Notes under the pieces: generated by a model
What the model was told of the DNA's origin: nothing
Database searches by the model: none
What the model saw: the letters and a program-made list of their open reading frames with translations, nothing else
Translations under genes and position numbers: made by a program
Part shown: positions 49,376 to 60,800 of the stretch, piece by piece
How positions within the stretch are numbered: the first letter of the stretch is position 1
How the letters are laid out: each line of letters starts with the position of its first letter
NCBI RefSeq assembly: GCF_958298935.1
Contig: NC_084938.1
Coordinates: 131,501-195,500, forward strand
From: Phragmites australis
Taxonomy: Eukaryota; Streptophyta; Magnoliopsida; Poales; Poaceae
Length of the DNA stretch: 64,000 nt
Reading direction: 5' to 3'

Positions 49376-50853
49376 AATGATCATCCTTACCCCCCTTTCA
49401 CTGCCGATTCAGCAATAATCAGCAATGATAATATATCACTGTCGGTTCTTAAGCTCCAGGTGCACATAAAAAAGTCTAGCCAGTAAGAACCGACAGTGAT
49501 AGTAGTTATCACTATCGGTTTTTGTTACAAACCAGCAGTGCTACAATGATTTTCAAATTATCACTGCTAGTTCTTAAAAAGATGCGCCTTTAATAACCGA
49601 CGGTGATAATATTTATCTTAACTGGTTCATATTCTAAACCGGCAGTCAAATTATCACTGCTGGTTCTGAAAAAGACGTGCATAAAAGATGTGCCTTTAAT
49701 AACCAGTAGTAATAATAATTATCTCAACCGGTTCGTATTCCAAACCGACAGTGATAATATTTATCACTGCCAGTTCATAATTGAAACTGACTAAGCAATA
49801 ATTGACGAAGACAAACTAGCAGTGCTAATTATTATCACTGCCAGTTTGTATTCCCAACCGGCAGTGACAATTTTTCTATAAATATAACTCATTTCCCTCA
49901 GTCGTGCCTATCTCATTTCGCTCTCCCCGAACCCACTAGTGGCGATCGAAGTGGAGCAGTGGTCACATGTCATCTGCATTGTGGCCGCCTCTACCCCTCA
50001 TGCCCGGTTTCGACACCACTCACATGAGCTCCTCGCCGTAACCACCTCACGTTTGCCAAGCTAGCCATCCACCATGCCCGCTGTCTCCCGAGCCAACCCG
50101 CGGTTGTGTCTACCCCTTGTCTCCTCATCTCCTCGCACCGTGGTCTCCTCATCTCCTCTCACCGTCTCCACTGCGGCCGTCCGCTGTCCTCTGAGCCGTA
50201 GCCACCTCGCGTATGTTCACCGAGCCCATCATCTCGTGAGCCAACGTGCGGCCGCGTGCCTTCCCTGTCTCGTCATCTCGTCTCCACTGCGCGTGCAAAT
50301 GTTGTGTGATGATGGTTGTGGCAATAGATAATTCTAAATGAATGGCAAAAAACATATTCACTTCAAGCTAAGTTTGAGTGTTAAAGATTACACTTTTGCT
50401 GTTCGTTTAGACTTACTATTGTCACTCAGATAATATTATCACTCGGCTAGCGCAAGATGTATAACGGATGGCGCAGGGCTGCTGTATCAAGAGCTCTTTG
50501 ATGTGGAATGTCTAAAGAGCTCCTGGTACAGTAACTTCGCAACCTCCATTCCTATTTTTAGATTTAGGTATAAAATACTCTACCACAAATATTTCGGCAT
50601 GTGGTTTCTATTTTAGGTTTGAGATCAAACTTAAGACAGATTCTCATGCTGAAGAGTTCGCGGTAGAGTATTTTTTACACATTTGGAAGGATTATCACTG
50701 TCGGTTCAAGACATGAACCGATAGTGATAGTTACGTTATCATAAACCAGTAGTGATAATCATGGATTATCACTACCGCTAATCCTCTGCCAATTCAAAAT
50801 CCGACAGTAATATCAATTTTAAACCAGTAGTGGTGACCTTTTCTGTAGTAGTG
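49365..50853. mobile_element. Non-autonomous CACTA-like element, ~1.49 kb
   Basis: The right end is ...TTTTCTGTAGTAGTG (complement CACTACTACAGAAAA) at 50853. The left end TACTACTGCAGAA at 49365 is a drifted match. The 3-bp flanks are GCG and GTG, two of three matching. Many short subterminal repeats (AACCGACAGTGATAAT and variants) cluster at 49430-49870 and 50690-50830, as in CACTA elements. There is no transposase frame. It lies inside the minus-strand copia element. Confidence 0.65.
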
Positions 50854-51308
50854 GTGTCTTCCTGACTACTCTTGTCTTTGCCTTTTTGGTTGTGTTTGTT
50901 ACGTTCTTTTTCCCCCTCGTGAGCGTACCAAATTGGCTGCTCAATCTCATTCTGCTCACGGAGGTGACAACGCACGTGACAGACTAGAGCCGACCAGGAG
51001 CAAGCAGAGAAGACTATGGTAGCAACGGATCCTTCCAAGGGCGGCGGGGAAAACACCAACTGGTGGAGGCGGGAAGAGAGGGAGAGAGCGTCGACGGAGG
51101 AAGGAAAAATCGACGATTTTAGCTAGATTGGAACGAGTTGCAACACCAAAAAAAACTTTGCTATAATACCATGTTAAGAATAGCAACTTGTATTCCCTAA
51201 AGGCCTTAGACTAATATATATACATGTATAGGTTTGCAATATGCAGAAAGCCCCTTATAAGATGGGGATATTCTATAGGCACAATAAAACACAATTATAT
51301 CTCTAACA

Positions 51309-52137
51309 ACAACTCTTGTATCCTCCCCTACCAATCCTTCTCTCTGTATGTCGATGGTCGTAATGGTCTATAAGCTTTTCTTTTTTGTTACATCTACCTC
51401 GGTCACCCCCCATTGGATACATGGTTCGAGCGCGTCTCCCACTTCAATACCACTACATTTTGTGACATCCTTAGGGTCAATGTTCTCATGCCCAATATCG
51501 TACCCATCTGCTTCCGCTACTGCAGAGCGAGCAATGGTGTCGGCCAGTTGAACCGTCAACCTGTCTACATCGTCTGAGAGGGAGAGATAATCTATATGTT
51601 TTTCCTTGAGTGGAAGCTTGGTTTTTTCACAATGAATAGATCAATCACCCCCTGTATCAGATCTTATCTCCTTTTTTCTTTTACATCTCAAATATTAAAT
51701 TATGTTTATTTTTTTTCTCTATTACATTTTACACCAAAAGATCATTTGAATTGTAACTTTAAACTCTTAAATGCATGCAGGGTGCAACGAATTTATGTAT
51801 TAATCAAATTATGTTGCCTTTCTTTTGCCAGCATTTAGCTTTATTTTTAATAATGACAGAGGTGGGTAATAGAGAAGCAGGTATAGGGATGAGTAATTTA
51901 TAAATATGTATAGGGATATTTTGTTTTCTATTTTCTCTTATTAACATGGTAGTTTTTAGGCTTGAGAGTGAAAGATGAGTTACTGATACAATAGAATTAA
52001 TTACTAGGCACATCATATCGATCTGCAGCTGCATGACAGTATATACTTGAGTTCCAAGTCAAGTCAACTGCGTACGCGCTTGCTAGGGTATAATTATAGC
52101 AGCAGCATAGGCAACATCACTGAACAATTAACGGTGA
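51309..52137. other. Intergenic / upstream region of the GT90 gene
   Basis: AT-rich with short frames only. Its proximal end carries the TATA candidate described separately. Confidence 0.4.
52038..52046 (+). promoter_or_regulatory. Candidate TATA box of the GT90 gene
   Basis: AGTATATAC lies about 95 bp upstream of the ATG at 52138. No other ATG occurs between a start site ~30 bp downstream and 52138, which supports the chosen start. Confidence 0.4.
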
Positions 52138-53580
52138 ATGCAGTCGTTTCTGCTCGGCGGCGGCGGCGGCGTCAGGCAGCATGGACGACGGCCTCCTCAC
52201 CACGCCTCCTCGTCTGCAGGGAACCTCGTACCCATACCCTTGAGCTGCGGCAACGCCACGCCCTCCTCCTCCTCCTCGGGAACATGCCACCGCCGTCGCG
52301 CAGCTGCTGGAACGTCGCCGTCCCCATCTCCGTCTTCATCAGTTGAGCTGCACATGTCCTCATCCCAAGGCGAACGAGCAGCTCCTCCTCCTCGGTGCCC
52401 GGAGTACTTCCGGTACATCCACTCGGACCTCTCGCCGTGGCGGGAGACGGGGATCACGCGGGAGGCGGTGGAGCGCGGGCGCGACCGCGCGGCGTTCCGG
52501 CTGGTGGTGGTGGGCGGGCGCGGGTACGTGGAGACGTACCACCGCGTGTTCCAGACAAGGGACAGCTTCACGCAGTGGGGCATCGCGCAGCTGCTGGCGC
52601 GCTACCCGGGCCGCGTCCCGGACCTCGACCTCATGTTCAACTGTGAGGACATGCCCGAGCTGCGCGCCGCCGACTTCCCCGTCCAGTCGGAGGCGCCGCC
52701 GCTGTTCCGGTACTGCAAGGACGACGCCACGCTGGACATCGTCTTCCCGGACTGGTCCTTCTGGGGCTGGCCCGAGGTGAACATCCGTCCTTGGGCTCCA
52801 CTCCTCGAGGAGATGGAGCGCGAGAGCCGCAGCCTCCCCTGGCCGGACAGGGAGCCCTACGCGCACTGGAAGGGCAACCCCGGCGTGTCCGCCGCGCGCG
52901 GCGACCTCCTCCGCTGCAACGTCTCCAAAGAAATGGACTGGAACGCGCGGGTGTTCCGGCAGGACTGGGGCGCCGCCATCCGCGCCGGCTTCAAGGACTC
53001 CAACCTGGCGAAGCAGTGCAAGTACAGGTACAAGATCTTCGTGCGGGGGCGGTCGTGGTCTGTGAGCGAGAAGTACATCCTCGCCTGCGACTCGCCCATG
53101 CTGCTCGTCGCCACGCCCTACAAGGACTTCTTCTCCCGGGGCCTCGTCGCCGGGAGGCACTACTGGCCCATCGACCCCGCCCGCAAGTGCCCCTCCATCA
53201 AGTTCGCCGTCGATTGGGGCAACGCGCACCCGGCGCAAGCGCGGCGGATGGCCGACGAGGGAAGCGGCTTCGCCAGGGAGGAGATGAGCATGGACTACGT
53301 GTACGACTACATGCTGCACCTGCTCACCGAGTACGCCAAGCTGCTCCGCTACAAGCCCACCGTCCCGGAGAAGGCCGTCGAGCTCTGCCCCGAGTCTGTG
53401 GCGTGCCCCGCGCAGGGCCGCGAGCGACAGTTCATGACGGAGTCAAGGGAGAGGTACGTCGCCGACTACGAGCCATGCACGCTGCCGCCGCCCTACACCG
53501 CCGACGAGCTCAGGGACATGGCCCGCAGAGAGGAGGAGGTGCGCACCAAAGTGCAGAAAATGATGGAGGAGCAGAGGTAG
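52138..53580 (+). CDS. GT90 (CAP10/Rumi-like) O-glycosyltransferase, 480 aa
   Basis: An open frame with a low-complexity Ser/Pro/Gly-rich N-terminus (1-85). The conserved domain follows: CPEYFRYIHSDLSPWRETGI at 87-106, RLVVVGGRGYVETYHRVFQT near 121, PDWSFWGWPEVNIRPW near 204-219, KYRYKIFVRGRSWSVSEKYI near 300, and SMDYVYDYMLHLLTEYAKLL near 385. These are hallmarks of plant DUF821/GT90 proteins related to Drosophila Rumi O-glucosyltransferase. The family transfers sugars to proteins or glycans in the secretory pathway; the plant substrate is unknown. Most plant members have an N-terminal membrane anchor, but none is visible here. The sequence around residue 29 (LVPIPLSCGN) resembles the post-anchor stem of relatives and is preceded by CTGCAG, a possible splice acceptor. 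The first exon may therefore be elsewhere or lost. Confidence 0.85.
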   Translation: MQSFLLGGGGGVRQHGRRPPHHASSSAGNLVPIPLSCGNATPSSSSSGTCHRRRAAAGTSPSPSPSSSVELHMSSSQGERAAPPPRCPEYFRYIHSDLSPWRETGITREAVERGRDRAAFRLVVVGGRGYVETYHRVFQTRDSFTQWGIAQLLARYPGRVPDLDLMFNCEDMPELRAADFPVQSEAPPLFRYCKDDATLDIVFPDWSFWGWPEVNIRPWAPLLEEMERESRSLPWPDREPYAHWKGNPGVSAARGDLLRCNVSKEMDWNARVFRQDWGAAIRAGFKDSNLAKQCKYRYKIFVRGRSWSVSEKYILACDSPMLLVATPYKDFFSRGLVAGRHYWPIDPARKCPSIKFAVDWGNAHPAQARRMADEGSGFAREEMSMDYVYDYMLHLLTEYAKLLRYKPTVPEKAVELCPESVACPAQGRERQFMTESRERYVADYEPCTLPPPYTADELRDMARREEEVRTKVQKMMEEQR

Positions 53581-56500
53581 CTAGCTGGCTAGCGTAATTA
53601 GATGACTGCATCGATCAGAGGCAGTAACATGAAATTCGAGATAATGACAAATGTACATCGATCGGTTGAGTGAATTGGAGCCTTCAAATTAACAAACTTG
53701 ATGATTAATTGATCAGCAGATGACGATCATTATAACCACCAGGCGAAACTGTCTCTCGTGTATGGAACCGAGGGAGAGGGACGAGTCTTACTCTCATGCA
53801 TTTCAATTCATGAACGATGTGTCGTCGGGCCGGCATTTTGTGTTTGGTTCTTTGCGAATTGCGAGCGAGCTCCCCTTCTCATCGCATTTCTCTTTTTTTT
53901 TTCTAGCATGCCTCCTCTGAGGATTAATGTGGAGGTTAATTGTAGATGGAATGGTATGAAACAAACAAAAAATTTCCTTGAAAATCTTCCAGTCAAGAAT
54001 CACTCAGTTAGTATGTACCTTCATATGGATCAGTTCACCACGAAATGACTTAACAGCGAAGAATACAACATACTATTTTGAAGAATACAACATACTATTT
54101 TGTATCATATTTTTTAAAAATACATATATTTGATATAAAAATTGAAATATATTCTAAGAAATGATATTTATAATATTGATTTTGATAAGTTTAGTCAACT
54201 TTGTAAATTTGAGTGTACTTTTTCAGAACAATTTCAATTTATCTTAGATTTAAATATTATTTGTTTATAATTCAATCATTTAACCTAGTTAATCATAAGT
54301 ATTATCTAATTTTAGATTTAAATATTATTTGTTTATAATTCAATCATTTAACCTAGTTAATCATAAGTGTTATCTAATTTAAGACTTAACAACAAATCAA
54401 CCTCGTTGCAACCAAACCGAGCCCTTGCAGCCAAATCAAGTTCGCACACAAGAATGTGCTTCCCTGACCCAAATCAATCTCCTCACCTCGGATCTGCGCC
54501 GAATCGAGCCCCAACACCCAAGTCGACCTCCCTTCCTTGGAGATGCGCCAGATTGAACTGCTCCCTGCCCAAATTGATCTCCTCCATGCCCAAATTGGCG
54601 ATGGATGAGGATCGTGGATAGAGACGCAGACATGTCCACTTGTCGGTGCTAGTGGCAGCGAGTGAGCGTATAGGAGGGTGCCTGGTGGTGGAGGACGACC
54701 ACCACCACCAACTCGCATTTTTTAAGTAGTGATGAGATGAAGATCGTTGACCAGATAGCGCAGCCAGAAAATAAAAGGTCTGAAGTTTCATGTATTTTTT
54801 CTAATAAGAGTAATTAGAAATAAATAGTATTGATTGCCAAAAAACCACAACTTTGCTAGACCACTGCAAATACACGGATGATGTAAAATCCATATTAGTC
54901 ACACAATATTATTTGGTTTGGAGAAAAAGAATGAAATATATAGAGCCAAATATACTACGCTTGGTCTGGTTTACCCGTTGTTAGCTAGCTGTTTATGATC
55001 ATTGATAACACCGTGCTGGTACTAATTTTGTGGTACATGTATAGGGTTTTGTACAGAGAGTGTTGCTTGGGTCTTTTCTGTTGCTGTCTTTGCTGCCATC
55101 TAACGGATGGATACAGTCCTGTACATTTATTTTAATTGGTCGAGTATATATGTGAATAGATTAATAGTTGTTTCGTGTTTCAGCCATGGTGACAAACAGG
55201 ACCGTTTCTGAGATTTTGGTGGTCCGAGATAAAATTAAAAATAGGACTCATTGAATTAAAATATTTAAAAAATAATTAATGTATAAATTGTAAAGATAAT
55301 ATTCGGTGTATTAAAAAATTATTTCGCGACACGGTCACAACATCACGCCGATGAGATTGGCGCCCTCCGCGTAGCAAAGTGCGAGTACACGACCTGGAGG
55401 AGAAACTCGACACAGTAGACCACTAGATCCACTTCAACTCTGAACTCCACGTCTCAGAGTCCTGCCATCTCGAGGAAACGAGGAGTCGAGGCCATCTTGT
55501 CCCAGGCTTCCAAATCTTTAGAGCTTGTATGGATTTAGAGATTGAGGCTTTTAAATCGTTTGGGTCTCTTTGTTCAGGGACAACAGCAATTTAATCCCAA
55601 TAAACAAAAATACTTCATTTATGAAATGCCCCTAGGTTTCAGAGGGCCGGGTGGCCGCCTAAGGCCGGCCCTGGTGGCAACCTCCAATCAACAAGTTTAT
55701 ACGTATGCGCTTGTTTTGTGCGATGGCTTCATATGTATATATAGCTCCAAGGGGTCCAGTCCAATCTTGATAACTGTACGAGGTTTGTACGCACCTGACA
55801 AGGCTCCATTCGAAACAAGTGAAGGCCTCACATGTGCTGCTGCTGCTGCTGCTATTGGTCCCTGGCTCTCTCCCATCATATGGGACACCCACATCCTCCC
55901 AATGTATGGCCATGTCGAGATCGATCAGTGAGAATGTAGCTGTAGTGGTAGATCTGGTGTCAGTGCTAAAATGTCTTGTTATTTCTTTTTTTTTTCCCTT
56001 TTGAAAAGGGGTCAGAAGCTCTAAACAAGTGTCTTGCTATTTCTTACTCGAAAGATGGAGCGGCATCCCTGTTTACCTCGCGAACATCAGAATTACACAT
56101 AAACCATGCTATTTTGTTTTTCAAATAGTTGTTCTTGTTATTTTCTTTGCCCTGTGATGATGCTGTATTTTTCCTCATGTGAGACTTAATATAAAGCTTT
56201 GAAAGAATTGTGAAGAATTCTACTAATTTTGAATTAATGTCCTGGTATTAAATTAACTCAAGCTGGTATATTTGTCCACAATATAGCAACAACAGAGCAC
56301 TATGTTTTAGGCATGAACAATTTGTCAGAATTGATATTATTGATACTATTATATTTCCGTCTAAGATTTCACAGTGATGAAGTGGATTTCAGGTGCACAC
56401 TTACTAGTTATACATTCCAAACGATTTGCGAGCTATACATTTTTGTATATTCTTTTTTGTTTTAGGAAATTGGTGGAAAAGATAAGAAACGAAAAAAGAA

Positions 56501-56680
56501 AACATGGTAACATTAGAAGAGGAGAGGAGAGGAGAGGAGAGGAGGCAATCGAGTCGAGTTGGAAGAGTCCACGCCACGCTGCTCCAAATCTCAATCATCA
56601 CATCAAATTGAATCCCCAAACAGAAGCCATAGCAGAGGCCACCAACCAAACCAAATCCCCGAGGAGCTCAGCAAGTCAGC
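53581..56680. other. Intergenic between GT90 and R-SNARE genes
   Basis: There is no convincing gene. It includes an AT-rich patch with a 67-bp tandem repeat (listed) and scattered short frames. A C-rich stretch at 54390-54720 ends CGACCACCACCACCAACTCG and then TTTTTTAAGTAGTG. A similar ending occurs at 62608-62660. These may be ends of a shared small transposon. Confidence 0.35.
54245..54382. repeat. Tandem duplication, unit ~67 bp
   Basis: TTAGATTTAAATATTATTTG...CATAAGTATTATCTAATTT is followed at once by a near-identical copy that differs by A to G in the CATAAGTGTT part. Confidence 0.85.
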
Positions 56681-58583
56681 ATGGCGATCGTGTACGCGCT
56701 GGTGGCACGCGGCACCGTGGTGCTGGCCGAGTTCGCCGCCGTCTCCGGGAACGCCGGCGCGGTGGCCCGCCGCATCCTGGAGAAGCTGCCGCCGGACGCG
56801 GAGGCGCGCCTCTGCTTGGCGCAGGACAAATACATCTTCCATGTCCTCCGCGCGGATGGCGGCATCACCTTCCTCTGCATGGCCAATGACACCTTCGGAA
56901 GTAAGTCAAGTGCTCATCCCCTCCCTTCCTAACGCTTTCTTCATCCTCAATTCCTCTCCTTTCTTTTCCATCCGAGCCAGCTTCCCCCCACCATGGGGTC
57001 TGTGTGGTCGGCGTTCGGTCCCCGTCTAGGATTTCATTTTATCTGTTCTCTCCTCTGTCACCTTCTGAATTGGACGACCTCTTGGCTTGTCACCACGATC
57101 CGTCTATTCATTCATGTTCCAGGAAGGATACCCTTTCTTTACCTCGAGGACATCCAGATGAGGTTTATGAAGAATTACGGCAGAGTCGCGCATTCCGCTC
57201 TGGCTTACGCCATGAACGATGAGTTCTCCAGAGTGCTACATCAGCAAATGGAGTTCTTCTCCAGCAACCCCAGCGCAGACACACTCAACCGTCTCCGCGG
57301 CGAAGTCAGCGAGGCAAGTACCATTGGTTCAAGTTGAAATTTTTGCGCATCACCGTGCTCAACTTGGCCTCAACTTCTGCAGATACACACTGTCATGGTC
57401 GACAACATAGAGAAAATTCTTGACAGAGGTGATCGCATCTCACTTCTTGTGGACAAGACATCCACCATGCAAGACAGCGCTTTTCACTTTCGCAAGCAAT
57501 CCAAGAGGCTCCGCAGAGCTCTTTGGATGAAGAATGCCAAGCTTCTGTAAGCGCTTCACCTTCCCCGTCTTTCATACTTGGGCTATCCTTTTTCTGTCTG
57601 TGTATTTTAAATGACAGTAGCTGTCAATTCTGGACAAGTCATGCGCTTGCTAACTTAAGACTTCATGGTGAAATTCTACAACTTGCTAGCAGTGAGCGGT
57701 CCTGACCGCTATAGCAATATTGCAGAGCCCTTCCACATCTGTTACTTAGATGATCAGTGCTACTGGTTCCGTGCTTGTTCCTAGCGTTTTCCTGCCAGCT
57801 ACAGTTTTACCATTTTCTCCGGTTCTCTTTGGCTGTTTTCCATCATATTATCCAATTACAGGAGTTTGGACCAAATAGAAAAGGGCCCTGATGTTTATAC
57901 ATATCCCAAGTAGTGAAATTAATATATTATGTGTTTTAGTTAAAAAGAACAATGGGGGACATGCCTGACACAACCTTAAACTGTACTAGCTCTAATCCCA
58001 AATATAAGCTCAGTAGGACATCGGCACAGTCTCTAACATGTCACTTTGACTAATTATATCTAAAAAAATATATTATTTCAAATAAAAAAGGTTATATATT
58101 ATGAATGTATTTTTCATGATGAATCTAGTAACATTAACCTTATGTTGTCAATCTATATGATTTTTTAGCTATCGATGATCAAAGCTAAAAAGGATTGACT
58201 TAGGACACACCTAAATGGACATATATTTGGGATCGGAGGGAGTATATATAGAGGCTTGTGTAGAATGGAGTAATACTATAAATTTGTGGGATATCCGGTT
58301 TAAAAACATAACAATCCCATTTTTTGAGCAGAAAAACTTGGTTGCATTCGACATATGCTTACCAGCAGGTGCAGCCAACTTCTAGTTGCTTTATTTCAAA
58401 CTGAAATTTTGTTTTTTCTGAATTACGCTATATTCAAAGATTTAAGATATTTGGCACCTTCTAAGGTATTTCTTATCTTGCCTTTGTTCTAGAGCTGTGT
58501 TGACAGTGGTCATAGTACTGCTACTCTACTTGATCATCGCCGCTTTCTGTGGAGGCCTTTCCCTACCGTCATGCAGATCATGA
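56681..58583 (+). CDS. VAMP71-type R-SNARE (VAMP711-714 group), four exons, 221 aa
   Basis: Exons 56681-56900, 57123-57313, 57383-57546 and 58493-58583 total 666 nt (221 residues plus stop). The N-terminal longin domain (1 to ~115) opens MAIVYALVARGTVVLAEFAA. The R-SNARE motif covers ~128-188, with the zero-layer Arg at 152 (ILDRGDRI). A C-terminal anchor lies at 193-213 (AVLTVVIVLLLYLIIAAFCG). Plant VAMP71 proteins sit on the vacuole/late endosome and pair with Q-SNAREs for tonoplast fusion; the family length is about 220 residues, matching this one. The second intron uses GAG|GCAAGT...CAG, a GC-AG intron. The third intron holds a Stowaway-like MITE. The sequence appears intact. Which VAMP71 paralogue it is cannot be decided here. 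Confidence 0.93.
57984..58244. mobile_element. Stowaway-like MITE in SNARE intron 3
   Basis: The element spans 57986-58242, flanked by TA on both sides. Its left end CTAGCTCTAATCCCAAATAT and the complement of its right end CTCCCTCCGATCCCAAATAT match over most positions, the usual grass Stowaway/Tc1-mariner terminus. It is AT-rich with no coding capacity. Confidence 0.8.
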
Positions 58584-59640
58584 ATAACACACCATATGGC
58601 TGTACCTCATTTGGAGTGTAATACCATGGAATGATGCATGCTGTGTTAAGATCTGCTGAGCACTTACGCTTTCAGAGCTAGAAAGATGTTTCGAGAAACA
58701 GGTTTGCTGTTTGGTTTTCTGTAGGAGGGAGTTGGCCTTTTGCTGAGAGGAGTTAATGTGAAATGATTCGTACAAAATGGGATCAGGATGTACAGTATGT
58801 GGGTTGTTGTTTTGAGGCGCCTGGGCAACAAGGGAGGGGGGTTGCACGTATCTTTTGATGTCGCTGTGGTTGTGGATGGATAGGATATCTTGCTGTACTT
58901 ATGTTTTGCTACCAACCTGTCATTGTGCTTTTGGGAATGTAGTGGCACTTGTTATATATTGTGCAGTGTACTATTGCATGAAAAATGCACATGATTATGG
59001 AGTACATAGTTGCTATCGCGTGAGATTCACTGTCTGATTAGCTTAATTTGGGGGGGGGGGGGGAAGCCTGCACCAATCAGAATGCAGTTTTTCTGAATAT
59101 GTGAAAGTGTGGAAAATGAAGTTAGGTACTGGCGTTGTGCAGATTCCAGCGTGTTGCAGCGCCAAGAACCTGTAATTTCTTTGGTCGCTTCCGTTTGAGG
59201 ATAAAAAACCAGCTGCGCCATGAATTCAGAAACTGCAGCTGTGTGTAAATGGATCATCTGTCTTGCAGTGCAAGATGTGGTGTCAATTCTACCAAATCTC
59301 AAGCTGAGTTGATAATAGAAACAAGTAATCTGGCTGTTTCTTGAACTGCCCTTGTTGCGATCATATGTAAAGCACTGCATGTCGGGATGCAGGGCAGTTA
59401 GAAAGTGAAGCAATCAAGCTGCTGGGGAAGCAACCACTCCTGCGATGCAACGAAATGTAGCAGCTAGCCAGCAATTCCACTGCCAAAGCATATCCAGCTG
59501 CTGCATTGTCATCACCAAACAACTCCCCTGCATTTCAATCTGCTTCTATATATTGCTCCCTTCCTGTTCATGCAATCCATCAGTTCATCTGCCAATTAAT
59601 TGCCATCTGAATCAAAACCGACAATTCTTGGCCAGCAAAC
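58584..59640. other. SNARE 3' UTR, spacer and CASP upstream region
   Basis: There is no additional gene. A G-run lies at 59050-59062. The last 100 bp contains the CASP TATA candidate. Confidence 0.4.
59545..59553 (+). promoter_or_regulatory. Candidate TATA box of the CASP gene
   Basis: TCTATATAT followed by TGCTCCC, about 90 bp upstream of the ATG at 59641, a typical spacing for plant TATA promoters. Confidence 0.5.
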
Positions 59641-60423
59641 ATGAACGGCAGCACCAGCGAGGCCGCCACCGTCATCCACATGGACGACGGCAAGGCCCCG
59701 GTTGCACCCCCACCAGCAGCAGGAGCAGCCGCGTCCGCGTCCGACGCCACTGCTCCCAGTAGCGCTGCACCGGCGCCGCGCAAGGCCGCTGTTGGTGGTG
59801 GTCTCCCGTTCCTCCTGCGCAGCGGCGCTGACGGCTTCCGGCGCTGCCTGGCCGTCATCGACTTCCTGCTCAGGGTGGCCGCCTTCGGGCCGACGCTGGC
59901 CGCCGCCATCTCGACCGGCACCTCCGACGAGAGGCTGTCCGTGTTCACGCAGTTCTTCCAGTTCCACGCAAGATTCGACGACTTTCCCGCTTTCACGTAA
60001 GCCACTACCATCAGTCGATCATGCGTAAACAGATTATTATCCGTTCATCGACTAAGAAATGAACTACTCCAAATCGCGGGCAGGTTCTTCATGGTGGGAA
60101 ACGCGATCGCGGCGGGTTACCTGGTGCTGTCGCTGCCCTTCTCCGCCGTCGGCATAATCCGACCCAAGGCCACCGGCGTGAGGCTCTTCCTGCTCGTCTG
60201 CGACGTGGTCATGATGCTGCTGCTGACGGCGGCCGGCGCCGCGGCGGCTGCCATAGTGTACGTGGCGCACTGGGGGAACCGGCGCGCCAACTGGGTGCCC
60301 ATCTGCATGCAGTTCCATGGCTTCTGCCAGCGCACCAGCGGCGCCGTCGTCGCCTCGTTCCTCGCTGTCCTCGTCTTCATCGTCCTCATCCTCATGGCTG
60401 TCTGCGCCATCCGCAGGCGCTAG
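59641..60423 (+). CDS. CASP-type Casparian strip membrane domain protein, two exons, 231 aa
   Basis: Exons 59641-59996 and 60084-60423 join in phase (AC|G, Thr119); together 696 nt. The cytosolic N-terminus is Ala/Pro-rich. Four transmembrane helices follow: ~69-91 (with the conserved Arg in FLLRVAAF), ~122-145, ~157-185 (with the conserved Asp in LLVCDVVMM) and ~205-228. The first extracellular loop reads [17 protein letters not shown], very close to the loop signature of true CASPs. The second loop has [20 protein letters not shown] with two Cys. CASPs form a plasma-membrane scaffold that localises lignin deposition at the Casparian strip of the endodermis. The loop signature favours a CASP over the broader CASP-like group. 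It lies tail-to-tail with the GNAT gene. Confidence 0.9.
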
Positions 60424-60800
60424 CGAGCTCTCTGTCCAGCTGCTGAACAGAGACGAGAATGCATCCGGCCGGCATATAGCCAGTGTCTTTGAGTCGATTC
60501 TTGTTTTCAGTGTGCTTGCTCTGTTTGAAATGTCTGGCTTCTGATTTCTCTCATTCATATAAGTATCAAGAGTTCGTCTATGTATCACCTCCCTTGTGTC
60601 ATATTCATATAAGTAACAAGATCACATCGGCAAGTGACCGTGTAAGTGTGTTTTAGTAACGGAATTAACTGTTCGTTCACTCGTGTACCTACCAACCAAC
60701 CAATGTATGGTGGATGCATGCATGCATGCATGCTTCGAATCGGGAGTGAATTCATTTCCTCCAACACTTGATGTACAGTGAACACAATCAAATCGATGAA

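Larger units (their letters stand above)
46556..51308 (-). mobile_element. Minus-strand copia retrotransposon with short (~137-bp) LTRs, decayed
   Basis: The 5' LTR is 51172-51308 (on the minus strand TGTTAGAGATATAATT...TTCTTAACA). It is followed by TGGTATTATAGC (51171-51160), close to the copia initiator-Met tRNA primer site TGGTATCAGAGC. The 3' LTR is 46556-46605 plus 47881-47971, split by an insertion. Just before it on the minus strand lies the polypurine tract CTTTGAGGGGG (47972-47982). The flanks GCAGC and ACAAC could be a decayed TSD. Internal DNA keeps only parts of pol and carries a CACTA-like insertion, so the element is defective. Confidence 0.75.

Noticed and set aside
52360..53319. 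319-codon antisense frame over the GT90 gene
   Set aside because: Composition shadow of a GC-rich exon; Val/Arg/His/Leu-rich with no motif.
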